Assembly: GCA_009698515.1 (NCBI GenBank)
Contig: WLQA01000015.1
Coordinates: forward strand, 1-11,363
DNA from: Actinomycetota bacterium
GTDB taxonomy: Bacteria; Actinomycetota; Actinomycetes; Nanopelagicales; Nanopelagicaceae
Direction of reading: 5' to 3'
DNA length: 11,363 bases
Position 1 is the first letter of the stretch, and the number at the start of each line of letters is the position of its first letter. The translations under genes were made by a program, and so were the position numbers. The notes under the pieces were generated by a model that was given only the letters and a program-made list of their open reading frames with translations, had not been told where the DNA came from and ran no database searches. Shown here one piece after another: positions 1 through 5,919 of the stretch.

Positions 1-152
1 GCAGATAGCAACATGCTGTCATCATCTAAATACACAACAGCGGTTCCCGCTGCTTGACGAGCTAGTCGTCCAGTTTCAAAGCGGATCTCCCGCTTTCCAA
101 ATTTACCGTTATCAATCTTGGCAACGGCTGACTTAACATCTTGACCTTCCAT
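1..152 (-). CDS. pnp: Polynucleotide phosphorylase, N-terminal fragment
   Basis: This is the first 50 codons of PNPase; the rest runs off the low-coordinate edge. PNPase is the phosphorolytic 3'-to-5' exoribonuclease of the RNA degradosome and can also add 3' tails. The translation begins MEGQDVKSAVAKID and contains IRFETGRLARQAAG followed by AVVYLDDDSMLLSA. This is the start of the first RNase PH-like domain and is closest to actinobacterial PNPase (also called GpsI). The ATG at 152-150 is chosen because it gives the family N-terminus and has GGAG seven bases upstream. Another ATG at 159-157 is out of frame. It lies downstream of rpsO, the common rpsO-pnp arrangement. Identity is secure. Nothing can be said here about the catalytic core, KH or S1 domains, which lie outside the window. 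Confidence 0.95.
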   Translation of the reverse strand, partial: MEGQDVKSAVAKIDNGKFGKREIRFETGRLARQAAGTAVVYLDDDSMLLS

Positions 153-157
153 AGGTC

Positions 158-188
158 ATCTCCATTTCTAAAAAACTTTACTGGAGAT
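158..188 (-). promoter_or_regulatory. Possible RBS-sequestering hairpin of pnp
   Basis: On the minus strand AUCUCCA (188-182) is perfectly complementary to UGGAGAU (164-158), which contains the pnp Shine-Dalgarno GGAG. The loop is 17 nt and A/U-rich. If it forms, the 7-bp stem would hide the ribosome binding site. This is seen in sequence only; folding and function are inferred. Confidence 0.4.
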
Positions 189-193
189 TGGAT

Positions 194-205
194 CTTCGAT
201 CGAAG
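194..205. repeat. 12-bp palindrome CTTCGATCGAAG
   Basis: This is a perfect 12-bp palindrome in the pnp leader. It extends to 18 bp (191-208) if one mismatch is allowed on each side. It could be an operator-like DNA site, or in RNA a short stem CUUC/GAAG with a GAUC loop. I do not recognise it as the site of any named regulator. Confidence 0.45.
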
Positions 206-286
206 TTCACGGCAAATTTATTAAAAACTATCCGGAAACCACTACCGAGGACCAAAACTCGTGCAAATAAAGTTTTGTACTACTCG

Positions 287-311
287 TTAATTAGCTAATT
301 TAGCTAATTAA
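287..311. repeat. Perfect 12-bp inverted repeat after rpsO
   Basis: Arms TTAATTAGCTAA (287-298) and TTAGCTAATTAA (300-311) are perfect reverse complements separated by one base. The core TTAGCTAA also occurs twice as a direct repeat. As RNA it could form about 10 A/U-rich base pairs with a 5-nt loop, six bases after the rpsO stop. On the minus strand it is not followed by a U-tract, so a standard intrinsic terminator is not supported. A 3'-end or processing structure, or a protein site, is possible. Confidence 0.5.
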
Positions 312-316
312 TTTAT

Positions 317-586
317 TTAACGACGAATACCGAGCTTTTCGATAATCGCTCTATAGCGATCAATGTCGGTTTTAGCGAGGTACTGCAAAATACGACGACG
401 CTTACCTACCATTAATAACAAACCACGACGGTTGTGATGATCCTTCTTATTTGTTTGCAAATGTTCTGTGATCTCATCAATTCGCTTTGATAGAAGTGCT
501 ACCTGTGCTTCTGGGCTACCTGTGTCAGTCGCAGATGAACCGTACTTGCTGATAATTTCTTTCTTAGCTTCTGGCGTTAATGCCAT
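317..586 (-). CDS. rpsO: 30S ribosomal protein S15
   Basis: S15 is a primary binder of the central domain of 16S rRNA (the h20-h22 junction) and makes an intersubunit bridge. The 89-residue length is the standard length for bacterial S15. The sequence carries the hallmark segments DTGSPEAQ (about residues 21-28), DHHNRRGLL (about 49-57) and KRRRILQYL, and ends in YRAIIEKLGIRR. The ATG at 586-584 is preceded by GAGGAG with good spacing, the strongest ribosome binding site in the window. It sits between ribF and pnp, as in many bacteria. The 113-nt leader is longer than most gaps here and is structured, which suggests separate control, possibly autoregulation by S15 itself. Identity is certain; the regulation is inferred. 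Confidence 0.98.
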   Translation of the reverse strand: MALTPEAKKEIISKYGSSATDTGSPEAQVALLSKRIDEITEHLQTNKKDHHNRRGLLLMVGKRRRILQYLAKTDIDRYRAIIEKLGIRR

Positions 587-699
587 TTGTATAGCTCCTC
601 TGTTCTGTCACGAGGGCCTCGGTGTAATTCACGAAGGCGCACTTTCTCGCTTTAGTGGCCCAAGATTACCAGCGGCAATCTGATAGTAAAAATCGAGCG
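587..699 (-). promoter_or_regulatory. Structured rpsO leader, candidate S15-responsive element
   Basis: The gap between ribF and rpsO can form two hairpins on the minus strand. Hairpin I (681-663) has arms AGATTGCC and GGTAATCT with a 3-nt loop; it is 8 bp including one G-U next to C-G pairs. Hairpin II (637-617) has arms CCTTCGTG and CACCGAGG with loop AATTA, with one mismatch and one U-G. A GGGCC at 661-657 could also pair with GGCCC at 619-615, competing with hairpin II. The Shine-Dalgarno follows about 20 nt later. S15 recognises a G-U/G-C motif in 16S rRNA, and self-regulating rpsO leaders of unlike shapes exist in several phyla. Assignment to that class is inference. Confidence 0.4.
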
Positions 700-720
700 T
701 TAAATGCGCGTTAATTCTCG
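688..720 (-). terminator. Weak candidate terminator at the end of ribF
   Basis: On the minus strand CGAG (720-717) and CTCG (697-694) can close a stem that also contains TTAA/TTAA, interrupted by a 2x2 internal loop. The stem is followed at once by ATTTTT (693-688). It overlaps the last ribF codons. The stem is short and imperfect, so termination would be leaky at best. Confidence 0.2.
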
Positions 721-1575
721 CGCTTTATCGCAATCTTTCTTCATTTGTTCAAGCAATGGGGCAAGGCCATCAAATTTCAATGTATCTCTTAATCTAAAAC
801 CAAACTCTAACTTTGCCTGCTTGTCATATAAATCTAAACCAACTTGATCAAGTGCATACGCTTCAACTTGTCGCCCGCGAACGCCAGGAAAGGTTGGATT
901 AGTTCCAATTGATATAGCAGCTGGCCATTTAATATCTTCAACAGTTAACCAACCAGCATAAACACCATCGGCTGGGATTGTTGCCAGCGCAGTTAATCCA
1001 ATATTTGCAGTTGGATAACCAATTTCACGTCCTCGTTTTTCACCATGCACAACTGGGCCAGTCAAGTAAAAATTACGCGTTAATAACTCATTGGCGCGCT
1101 CTACTTGCCCATCAATAATTAAGGAACGAATTCGAGTTGAAGAAATAGTTGAACCACGATTTTCTTGTAATTTCACAATGGTTACACCAAATCCATACTT
1201 TGGTCCAACCTCAGATAAATACTTTGGGGTACCTTGTGCTTTAAATCCAAAATTAAAGTTTTCACCAATTACTACATGCTCAGCAGCAAAGCGCCCAACC
1301 AAGATATCTTCAATGAATTGATCTGCTGATAATTGGGAAAACTCCTTAGTGAAATTAACTACTTCAACACTGGCAGCACCTGCCTGCTTTAAAAATTCAA
1401 TTCGATCCTTAATTGGCAAAAGTTGTGTTGGTGTGCGCTCTGGCGCAACAACTGAAACTGGATGCGGATCAAAGGTCATGATTGTGACATCACCATCATG
1501 TTTGGCATTAGCAATTATTTGTTGATGGCCAGAGTGCACACCATCAAAAATACCGATTGCGACAACTTTGCTCAT
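700..1575 (-). CDS. ribF: Bifunctional riboflavin kinase / FAD synthetase
   Basis: RibF phosphorylates riboflavin to FMN and then adenylylates FMN to FAD. The 291-residue protein has the expected two halves. The N-terminal nucleotidyltransferase part shows GIFDGVHSGH with the HxGH motif at residues 14-17, GENFNFG at 104-110 and SSTRIR at 145-150. The C-terminal riboflavin kinase domain shows GYPTAN at 186-191, GTNPTF at 224-229 and the likely catalytic Glu in QVEAYALD at about 238. The ATG is five bases after the truB stop, so translation is probably coupled; no strong Shine-Dalgarno is visible. The usual 10-15 residues before the first strand are missing. An in-frame TAA lies nine codons upstream with no start codon between, so a longer form is not available. 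The truB-ribF-rpsO order is conserved in many bacteria. Identity is very secure. Confidence 0.96.
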   Translation of the reverse strand: MSKVVAIGIFDGVHSGHQQIIANAKHDGDVTIMTFDPHPVSVVAPERTPTQLLPIKDRIEFLKQAGAASVEVVNFTKEFSQLSADQFIEDILVGRFAAEHVVIGENFNFGFKAQGTPKYLSEVGPKYGFGVTIVKLQENRGSTISSTRIRSLIIDGQVERANELLTRNFYLTGPVVHGEKRGREIGYPTANIGLTALATIPADGVYAGWLTVEDIKWPAAISIGTNPTFPGVRGRQVEAYALDQVGLDLYDKQAKLEFGFRLRDTLKFDGLAPLLEQMKKDCDKARELTRI

Positions 1576-1580
1576 GGCAC

Positions 1581-2453
1581 TTATTCTTTCACACCAGAGT
1601 TAACCAGGATTGGCGCTGCCACAATTTGCCCACCTTGTTCCCGATTTTCCAACAACGCAAAGAAATGATCCTCATTATTTACCGCAACTGAAATTCCTTG
1701 CTCTTTACTTTGGGAGATAACACGTCCAAATCCAATTTCACGCAGCTCTGCCAAATCTAATTTTCGAATTGGAAAAATCTTGCCAATTGATTGAGCAGTA
1801 TCAATTAATCTGGCATCTGCAATTGGTAGGCAATCTGAAATTGCAAAGGGTGAAACTAAGGTGCGCCGAAGTGCGGTTAAGTGACCACCAACCATTAATG
1901 CATCCCCAAGATCGCGTGCGATTGCTCGAATGTAAGTTCCAGCAGAACAGGTAACTGCAATATCAACCTCTAATGAATCTGGCAGATGGCGAATTTGGTT
2001 AATTACTAATTCAAAGATCTCAACATCTCTAGCTGGCAGATCTACTTGCTCACCATCGCGAACTCTTTGGTGGGCAGATTTTCCATCAATTTTAATTGCT
2101 GAAACCGATGATGGCTTTTGCTTAATCTTGCCAACATATTTCGCTAACTCATTTTTTACCTGTTCATCAGCAATTGCGGAGGTATCTGCAGTTGAAATTA
2201 CATCGCCCTCTTTGTCATCGGTGTGAGTTGCTTTACCTAATGAAATTGTGGCTTCATAAGCTTTCTTGCCGTCAGTGATGTAAGGAAGAAGTTTTGTTGC
2301 AACACCAACACCAATTACTAAAACCCCAGTTGCCATTGGATCTAATGTGCCAGCATGGCCAACTCGTTTGGTATTTAACTTCTTACGTGCCATCGCAACA
2401 ACATCATGGCTAGTCATGCCACCGGCTTTATCAACTAGTAAAAAGCCATCCAT
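1581..2453 (-). CDS. truB: tRNA pseudouridine(55) synthase
   Basis: TruB isomerises U55 in the T-loop of elongator tRNAs to pseudouridine and also acts as a tRNA folding chaperone. The 290-residue protein begins MDGFLLVDKAGGMTSHDVV and carries the family motif GHAGTLDPMATG with catalytic Asp38. Other family blocks are KAYEATISLGKATHTDD (about 64-80), PSSVSAIKIDGKSAHQRVR (about 114-132) and CSAGTYIRAIARDLG (about 169-183). The C-terminal part after about residue 225 resembles the extra domain of actinobacterial TruB rather than a classic long PUA domain. The start is three bases after the rbfA stop, which supports coupling. In many actinobacteria nrnA, and sometimes a MATE transporter gene, lies between rbfA and truB; neither is present here. 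Confidence 0.97.
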   Translation of the reverse strand: MDGFLLVDKAGGMTSHDVVAMARKKLNTKRVGHAGTLDPMATGVLVIGVGVATKLLPYITDGKKAYEATISLGKATHTDDKEGDVISTADTSAIADEQVKNELAKYVGKIKQKPSSVSAIKIDGKSAHQRVRDGEQVDLPARDVEIFELVINQIRHLPDSLEVDIAVTCSAGTYIRAIARDLGDALMVGGHLTALRRTLVSPFAISDCLPIADARLIDTAQSIGKIFPIRKLDLAELREIGFGRVISQSKEQGISVAVNNEDHFFALLENREQGGQIVAAPILVNSGVKE

Positions 2454-2456
2454 TAA

Positions 2457-2870
2457 TTACTCGTGTTTTTTGTAAGGATCTTCGACAATTGGCTTTGCTC
2501 CAGCGCGCAATTTTGCTAGCTCTTCATCAGCTTTATGCATTTGCTCAATTAGATCATTCATCTCTTTCGCCGAATCTGCCAAGCCATCTAAAAAGAATTC
2601 AATTGTTGGGGTAATGCGCAGGCCAAGTGCGCGACCAACCTCTGAGCGCAACATTCCCTTTGCCGAATTTAATGCTGCAGCGGTTGCTTCATGAGCTTGG
2701 GTGTCACCAAGAACGGTGTAAAAAATTGAGGCTTGTTGTAAATCTCCAGTAACGCGCACATCAGTAATGGTGACAAAACCTAGACGCGGATCTTTAACCC
2801 GCGTCTCGATAGTAGTTGCGATCAACTCTTTAATTCGATCTGCCACTTTTAGTGCACGATTACTTGGCAT
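2457..2870 (-). CDS. rbfA: 30S ribosome-binding factor A
   Basis: RbfA is a small KH-like protein that binds immature 30S subunits near the 16S helix 1 region and is needed for late maturation and cold adaptation. The 137-residue protein begins MPSNRALKVADRIKELIA and contains KDPRLGFVTITDVRVTGD (about 27-44). It also has the conserved segment LRITPTIEFFLD (about 83-94). The last 30 residues are charged and probably a flexible tail or helix. It starts three bases after the infB stop and ends three bases before truB, so all three genes are probably translated together. No strong Shine-Dalgarno stands alone before it. The infB-rbfA-truB order is one of the most conserved in bacteria. Identity is secure. 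Confidence 0.96.
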   Translation of the reverse strand: MPSNRALKVADRIKELIATTIETRVKDPRLGFVTITDVRVTGDLQQASIFYTVLGDTQAHEATAAALNSAKGMLRSEVGRALGLRITPTIEFFLDGLADSAKEMNDLIEQMHKADEELAKLRAGAKPIVEDPYKKHE

Positions 2871-2873
2871 AAC

Positions 2874-5528
2874 TTAAGCTCGCTTTTTCTCGCGGATCTC
2901 GTAAACCTGAATTACATCGCCAACTTGTAGATCTTTAAATGATCCAAGACCGATACCGCACTCAAATCCATCACGAACTTCAGTGGCATCATCTTTAAAT
3001 CTGCGAAGTGAATCGATACTTAGGTTTTCGCCAATTACAACGCCGGCACGTAGTGTGCGCGCCTTTGCATTACGTCGAATGATTCCATCTGAGACCATAC
3101 AACCAGCAATATTTCCAACCTTGCTTGATTTAAAGATATCTCGAACTTCAGCATTACCAAGTACTGCCTCTTCAAACTCTGGCTTAAGCAGACCCTTAAG
3201 AGAAGCTTCGATATCTTCAATTGCTTTGTAGATAACGGTGTAGAACTTAATATCTACGCCCTCTTGATCAGCAAAGATTGCAGTTTGTGGCTCTGGCTTA
3301 ACGTTAAAGCCAATAATTACCGCAGTAGATGCAGATGCCAGCGTTACATCGTTCTTAGTAATTGCACCAACACCACGGTGGATTACACGAAGATCAACAT
3401 CTGTTCCCACATCAAGCTGCACTAATGCATCTTCTAATGCTTCTACCGAACCGGACACATCGCCCTTTAGAATCAAATTCAAAGTACTTACCTTTGATTG
3501 TTCTAGGAAATCTTCCAGCGATACCTTCTTGCGTGCCTTAGCAAGGGAGGCGTTTCGTTGTGCAAGTTGACGCTTCTCTGCAATTTGTCTGGCAGTTCGG
3601 TCATCTTCGGCAACCATAAATGTGTCACCAGCACCAGGTACTGATGTAAATCCAAGTACTTGCACCGGACGTGATGGACCAGCCTCTTCAACTGTCTCAC
3701 CATGTTCATCTAACATCGCACGAACGCGACCATAAGCACCACCGGCAACAATTGCATCTCCTACATGCAACGTTCCACGTTGTACTAATACTGTGGCAAC
3801 AGGTCCACGACCCTTATCTAAGTTAGCTTCAATGGCAACACCACGTGCTACATCATCGGCAATTGCGCGTAAATCAATAGCTGCATCAGCGGTTAACAAA
3901 ATCGCTTCAAGTAATTGATCAAGGCCAGCACCAGTTAATGCAGATACGTTAACAAACATAGTTTGTCCGCCGTACTCTTCTGCAATTAAGTTGTACTCAG
4001 TTAATTGTTGACGAATCTTGTCTGGGTTAGCACCCTCTTTATCAACCTTGTTAACGGCAACCACAATTGGCACATCAGCTGCTTGTGCGTGATTTAGCGC
4101 TTCAATGGTTTGTGGCATAACGCCATCATCGGCAGCAACAACTAGTACTGCAATATCAGTTACCTTCGCACCTCGAGCACGCATTGCGGTAAATGCTTCG
4201 TGGCCCGGTGTATCAATAAAGGTAATTGGACGATTATTTCCATCATGTTCATGATGGATTTGGTAAGCACCAATGTGCTGCGTAATTCCGCCCGCTTCAG
4301 ATTTAACAACCTCTGTAGATCGAATTGCATCAAGTAAGCGCGTCTTACCATGATCTACGTGACCCATTACCGTCACAATTGGCGAGCGCACAACTAGATC
4401 TTCTGGATCAATTTCGGCTAACTCTTGTTCTAGATCAATATCAAACTCTTGAAGTAATTCACGATCTTCATCCTCTGGGGAAACGATCTGTATTACGAAT
4501 CCAAGCTCAGAACCTAAAATTGCAAAGGTATCTTCATCAACTGATTGAGTTGCTGTAACCATCTCACCTAAGTGAAATAGCGCAGAAACTAATGCGGCTG
4601 GATCTGCCTTAATTTTCTCTGCAAAATCCATAAGTGTTGCACCGCGTCGCATGCGAATAACAGTTTTGCCATCACCACGTGGAACAACTGCGCCACCTAG
4701 TGTTGGTGCTGGTAAATTTTCAAACTCTTCGCGGCGTTCTTTCTTACTGCGTTGATTTTTATTTTTACTCTTGCCACCTTTACCAAATGCACCAGCTGCG
4801 CCACCGCGTTGTGGTGGACGACCGCCACCTTTACCGCCAAATGGTGCGCCAGTACTTGGAGCTGATGAAGATGGTGAACGATATGGAGAACCTCCTGGAC
4901 CACCTTGTGGTCTTGAACCAGGTGCGCCACCTGGACGAGTTGGTGCGCCAGATTGCGGACGTGCTGCAAAACCTGGACGAACAGATCCTGGACGTGAACC
5001 TTGCATATCTGAACGTGCACCTGGTGGACGTGCACCTGGTGGACGTTGTCCTGGTGCTAAACGTTGTTCACCTGGACGAATTGGTCTTGCAGGTGGACGT
5101 GGCATTCCACCGCCAGATGAAAATGGATTATTACCTGCACGTGGTGGACGTGGCAGTGAAGTTGGTGAAGTTGATGATGTAGGAACAACTGGTGCAACTG
5201 GAGTTACTGGTGCAACTGGTGGCTTTGGTTGTTCTGCAACTAATTTTTTCGCAGCCTCTTGTAATTCAGGAGGTAGATCCTCAACTGACATTGGTTTAGC
5301 AGCAGCTTTTTTGGCTGCAGCTTTTTTAGCGGGCGCCTTCTTAGCTTTAGGCGCATCCTCACTTGGTGTTAATTCTGGGAATTTATCCATCAACTTACGC
5401 AACACTGGCGCTTCAATAGTTGATGATGCTGATCGAACGAACTCGCCGACCTCTTGTAACTTGGCTAGGAGCTCTTTACTTTCCAGCCCTAACTCTTTTG
5501 CTAATTCGTAAACGCGAACCTTTGACAC
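2874..5528 (-). CDS. infB: Translation initiation factor IF-2
   Basis: IF-2 is the GTPase that brings fMet-tRNA to the 30S subunit and promotes subunit joining. It has 884 residues. An IF2_N domain (about 1-50, MSKVRVYELAKELGLESKEL) is followed by a Lys/Ala-rich stretch (about 58-78). A long Pro/Gly/Arg/Ser-rich disordered linker spans about 100-260, as in actinobacteria. The G domain has G1 GHVDHGKT (389-396), GGIT (413-416), DTPGH (439-443), NKVD (493-496) and SAL (529-531). Domains II to IV follow, ending with ECGIGLGSFKDLQVGDVIQ and VYEIREKK. The start is GTG at 5528-5526, with AGGAGAT a few bases upstream. The linker holds a 15-bp tandem duplication. The 114-nt gap before it carries a hairpin that may control initiation. 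Identity is certain. Confidence 0.98.
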   Translation of the reverse strand: MSKVRVYELAKELGLESKELLAKLQEVGEFVRSASSTIEAPVLRKLMDKFPELTPSEDAPKAKKAPAKKAAAKKAAAKPMSVEDLPPELQEAAKKLVAEQPKPPVAPVTPVAPVVPTSSTSPTSLPRPPRAGNNPFSSGGGMPRPPARPIRPGEQRLAPGQRPPGARPPGARSDMQGSRPGSVRPGFAARPQSGAPTRPGGAPGSRPQGGPGGSPYRSPSSSAPSTGAPFGGKGGGRPPQRGGAAGAFGKGGKSKNKNQRSKKERREEFENLPAPTLGGAVVPRGDGKTVIRMRRGATLMDFAEKIKADPAALVSALFHLGEMVTATQSVDEDTFAILGSELGFVIQIVSPEDEDRELLQEFDIDLEQELAEIDPEDLVVRSPIVTVMGHVDHGKTRLLDAIRSTEVVKSEAGGITQHIGAYQIHHEHDGNNRPITFIDTPGHEAFTAMRARGAKVTDIAVLVVAADDGVMPQTIEALNHAQAADVPIVVAVNKVDKEGANPDKIRQQLTEYNLIAEEYGGQTMFVNVSALTGAGLDQLLEAILLTADAAIDLRAIADDVARGVAIEANLDKGRGPVATVLVQRGTLHVGDAIVAGGAYGRVRAMLDEHGETVEEAGPSRPVQVLGFTSVPGAGDTFMVAEDDRTARQIAEKRQLAQRNASLAKARKKVSLEDFLEQSKVSTLNLILKGDVSGSVEALEDALVQLDVGTDVDLRVIHRGVGAITKNDVTLASASTAVIIGFNVKPEPQTAIFADQEGVDIKFYTVIYKAIEDIEASLKGLLKPEFEEAVLGNAEVRDIFKSSKVGNIAGCMVSDGIIRRNAKARTLRAGVVIGENLSIDSLRRFKDDATEVRDGFECGIGLGSFKDLQVGDVIQVYEIREKKRA
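5014..5043 (-). repeat. 15-bp tandem duplication inside the infB linker
   Basis: Two identical consecutive 15-bp units (5014-5028 and 5029-5043) encode a repeated Arg-Pro-Pro-Gly-Ala, giving RPPGARPPGAR at IF-2 residues 162-172. A third unit (5044-5057) is degenerate. The repeat preserves the frame and lies in a disordered linker, so copy number could drift without harm. Confidence 0.85.
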
Positions 5529-5566
5529 TGATCTCCTGTCTTGGTTCGCAAACTTTTATGCGAACC
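5513..5566 (-). promoter_or_regulatory. Alternative hairpins around the infB start
   Basis: On the minus strand there are three related 8-nt arms: GGTTCGCA (5566-5559), TGCGAACC (5550-5543) and GGTTCGCG (5520-5513, within infB codons 3-6). Arms 1 and 2 form a perfect 8-bp hairpin with an 8-nt loop upstream of the ribosome binding site. Arm 2 can instead pair with arm 3 (7 bp plus a G-U), enclosing the Shine-Dalgarno AGGAGAT and the GTG start in a 22-nt loop. The two folds exclude each other. The complementarity is seen directly; a switching role is inferred. The plain alternative is a single leader hairpin plus a chance match, since arm 3 encodes conserved residues (Val-Arg). Confidence 0.5.
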
Positions 5567-5642
5567 TAAATTGCCCTGCTCATAATTTGTAGGTACTCAT
5601 TAAAGTTTCATTCTCGTATCGCTCCATAAATTTAGAGTTAAT

Positions 5643-5912
5643 TTAATGACCACTTAATCCTTTTAAGTAATCACTTACTGCTTGCATTTTTAACTGACCT
5701 TCGTAATTAAAGGCCCGATTAAATGCTTTTCGCTCAATTGCGATCTGAAGGCAATTGCTATGAAGCCAAGCTCCACGGCCTTGCATTCGATGATCTTCAT
5801 CGACTTTGATTTCATCGCCGACTAAAACTGTTCGAATTAAATCTGTCCAATTTTCTAGCCTCCGACAGGCAATACAACTGCGCTGTGGAATCTGCTTACT
5901 GAACACCGGCAA
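5643..5912 (-). CDS. ylxR: YlxR family RNA-binding protein
   Basis: This 89-residue member of the YlxR (DUF448) family is the usual small gene between nusA and infB. The motif PQRSCIACRR at residues 9-18 matches the family's P-R-x-C-x-x-CR signature, with Cys13 and Cys16. GRGAWLH at 45-51 followed by Cys54 is the second signature. Family members are basic nucleic-acid-binding proteins; in Bacillus subtilis YlxR is reported to modulate RNase P. Whether that holds here is unknown. The start shown is TTG at 5912-5910, with AAGG about five bases upstream. A GTG at 5906-5904, two codons further in, also has a usable AAGG and would lose only two residues, so the exact start is open. It begins seven bases after the nusA stop. 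Confidence 0.9.
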   Translation of the reverse strand: MPVFSKQIPQRSCIACRRLENWTDLIRTVLVGDEIKVDEDHRMQGRGAWLHSNCLQIAIERKAFNRAFNYEGQLKMQAVSDYLKGLSGH

Positions 5913-5919
5913 CCTTACC

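Larger units (their letters stand above)
153..316 (-). promoter_or_regulatory. rpsO-pnp intergenic region / pnp leader
   Basis: This is a 164-nt gap with no plausible gene. Read on the minus strand after the rpsO stop it holds, in order: an AT-only perfect inverted repeat (311-287); a weak stem with 7-nt arms CAAAACT/AGTTTTG and an 11-nt loop (277-253); a 12-bp palindrome (205-194); and an anti-Shine-Dalgarno/Shine-Dalgarno pair (188-158) just before pnp. No hairpin is followed by a clean U-tract, so I do not call a terminator. No convincing -35/-10 pair was found; TTGGTC and GATAGT lie 17 nt apart but match consensus poorly. In other bacteria the pnp leader is a known site of RNase III and PNPase autoregulation, so structure here is not surprising. 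Confidence 0.5.

Noticed and set aside
611..621. Tiny hairpin CGAG-GCC-CTCG in the rpsO leader as a separate element
   Set aside because: It is four base pairs and overlaps the longer hairpin II, so it is at most an alternative pairing.
4771..5511. Long open frame on the plus strand opposite the infB linker (246 codons), plus another of 167 codons at 4679-5182
   Set aside because: They are antisense to the low-complexity Pro/Gly/Arg linker, whose biased codons suppress stops in other frames. They translate to low-complexity sequence and have no family resemblance.
5580..5627. 15-codon open frame MERYENETLMSTYKL in the infB leader, a possible leader peptide
   Set aside because: No Shine-Dalgarno precedes it, and it has no run of one amino acid as in attenuator peptides. 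A frame this short is expected by chance. It would merit another look only if relatives conserve it.
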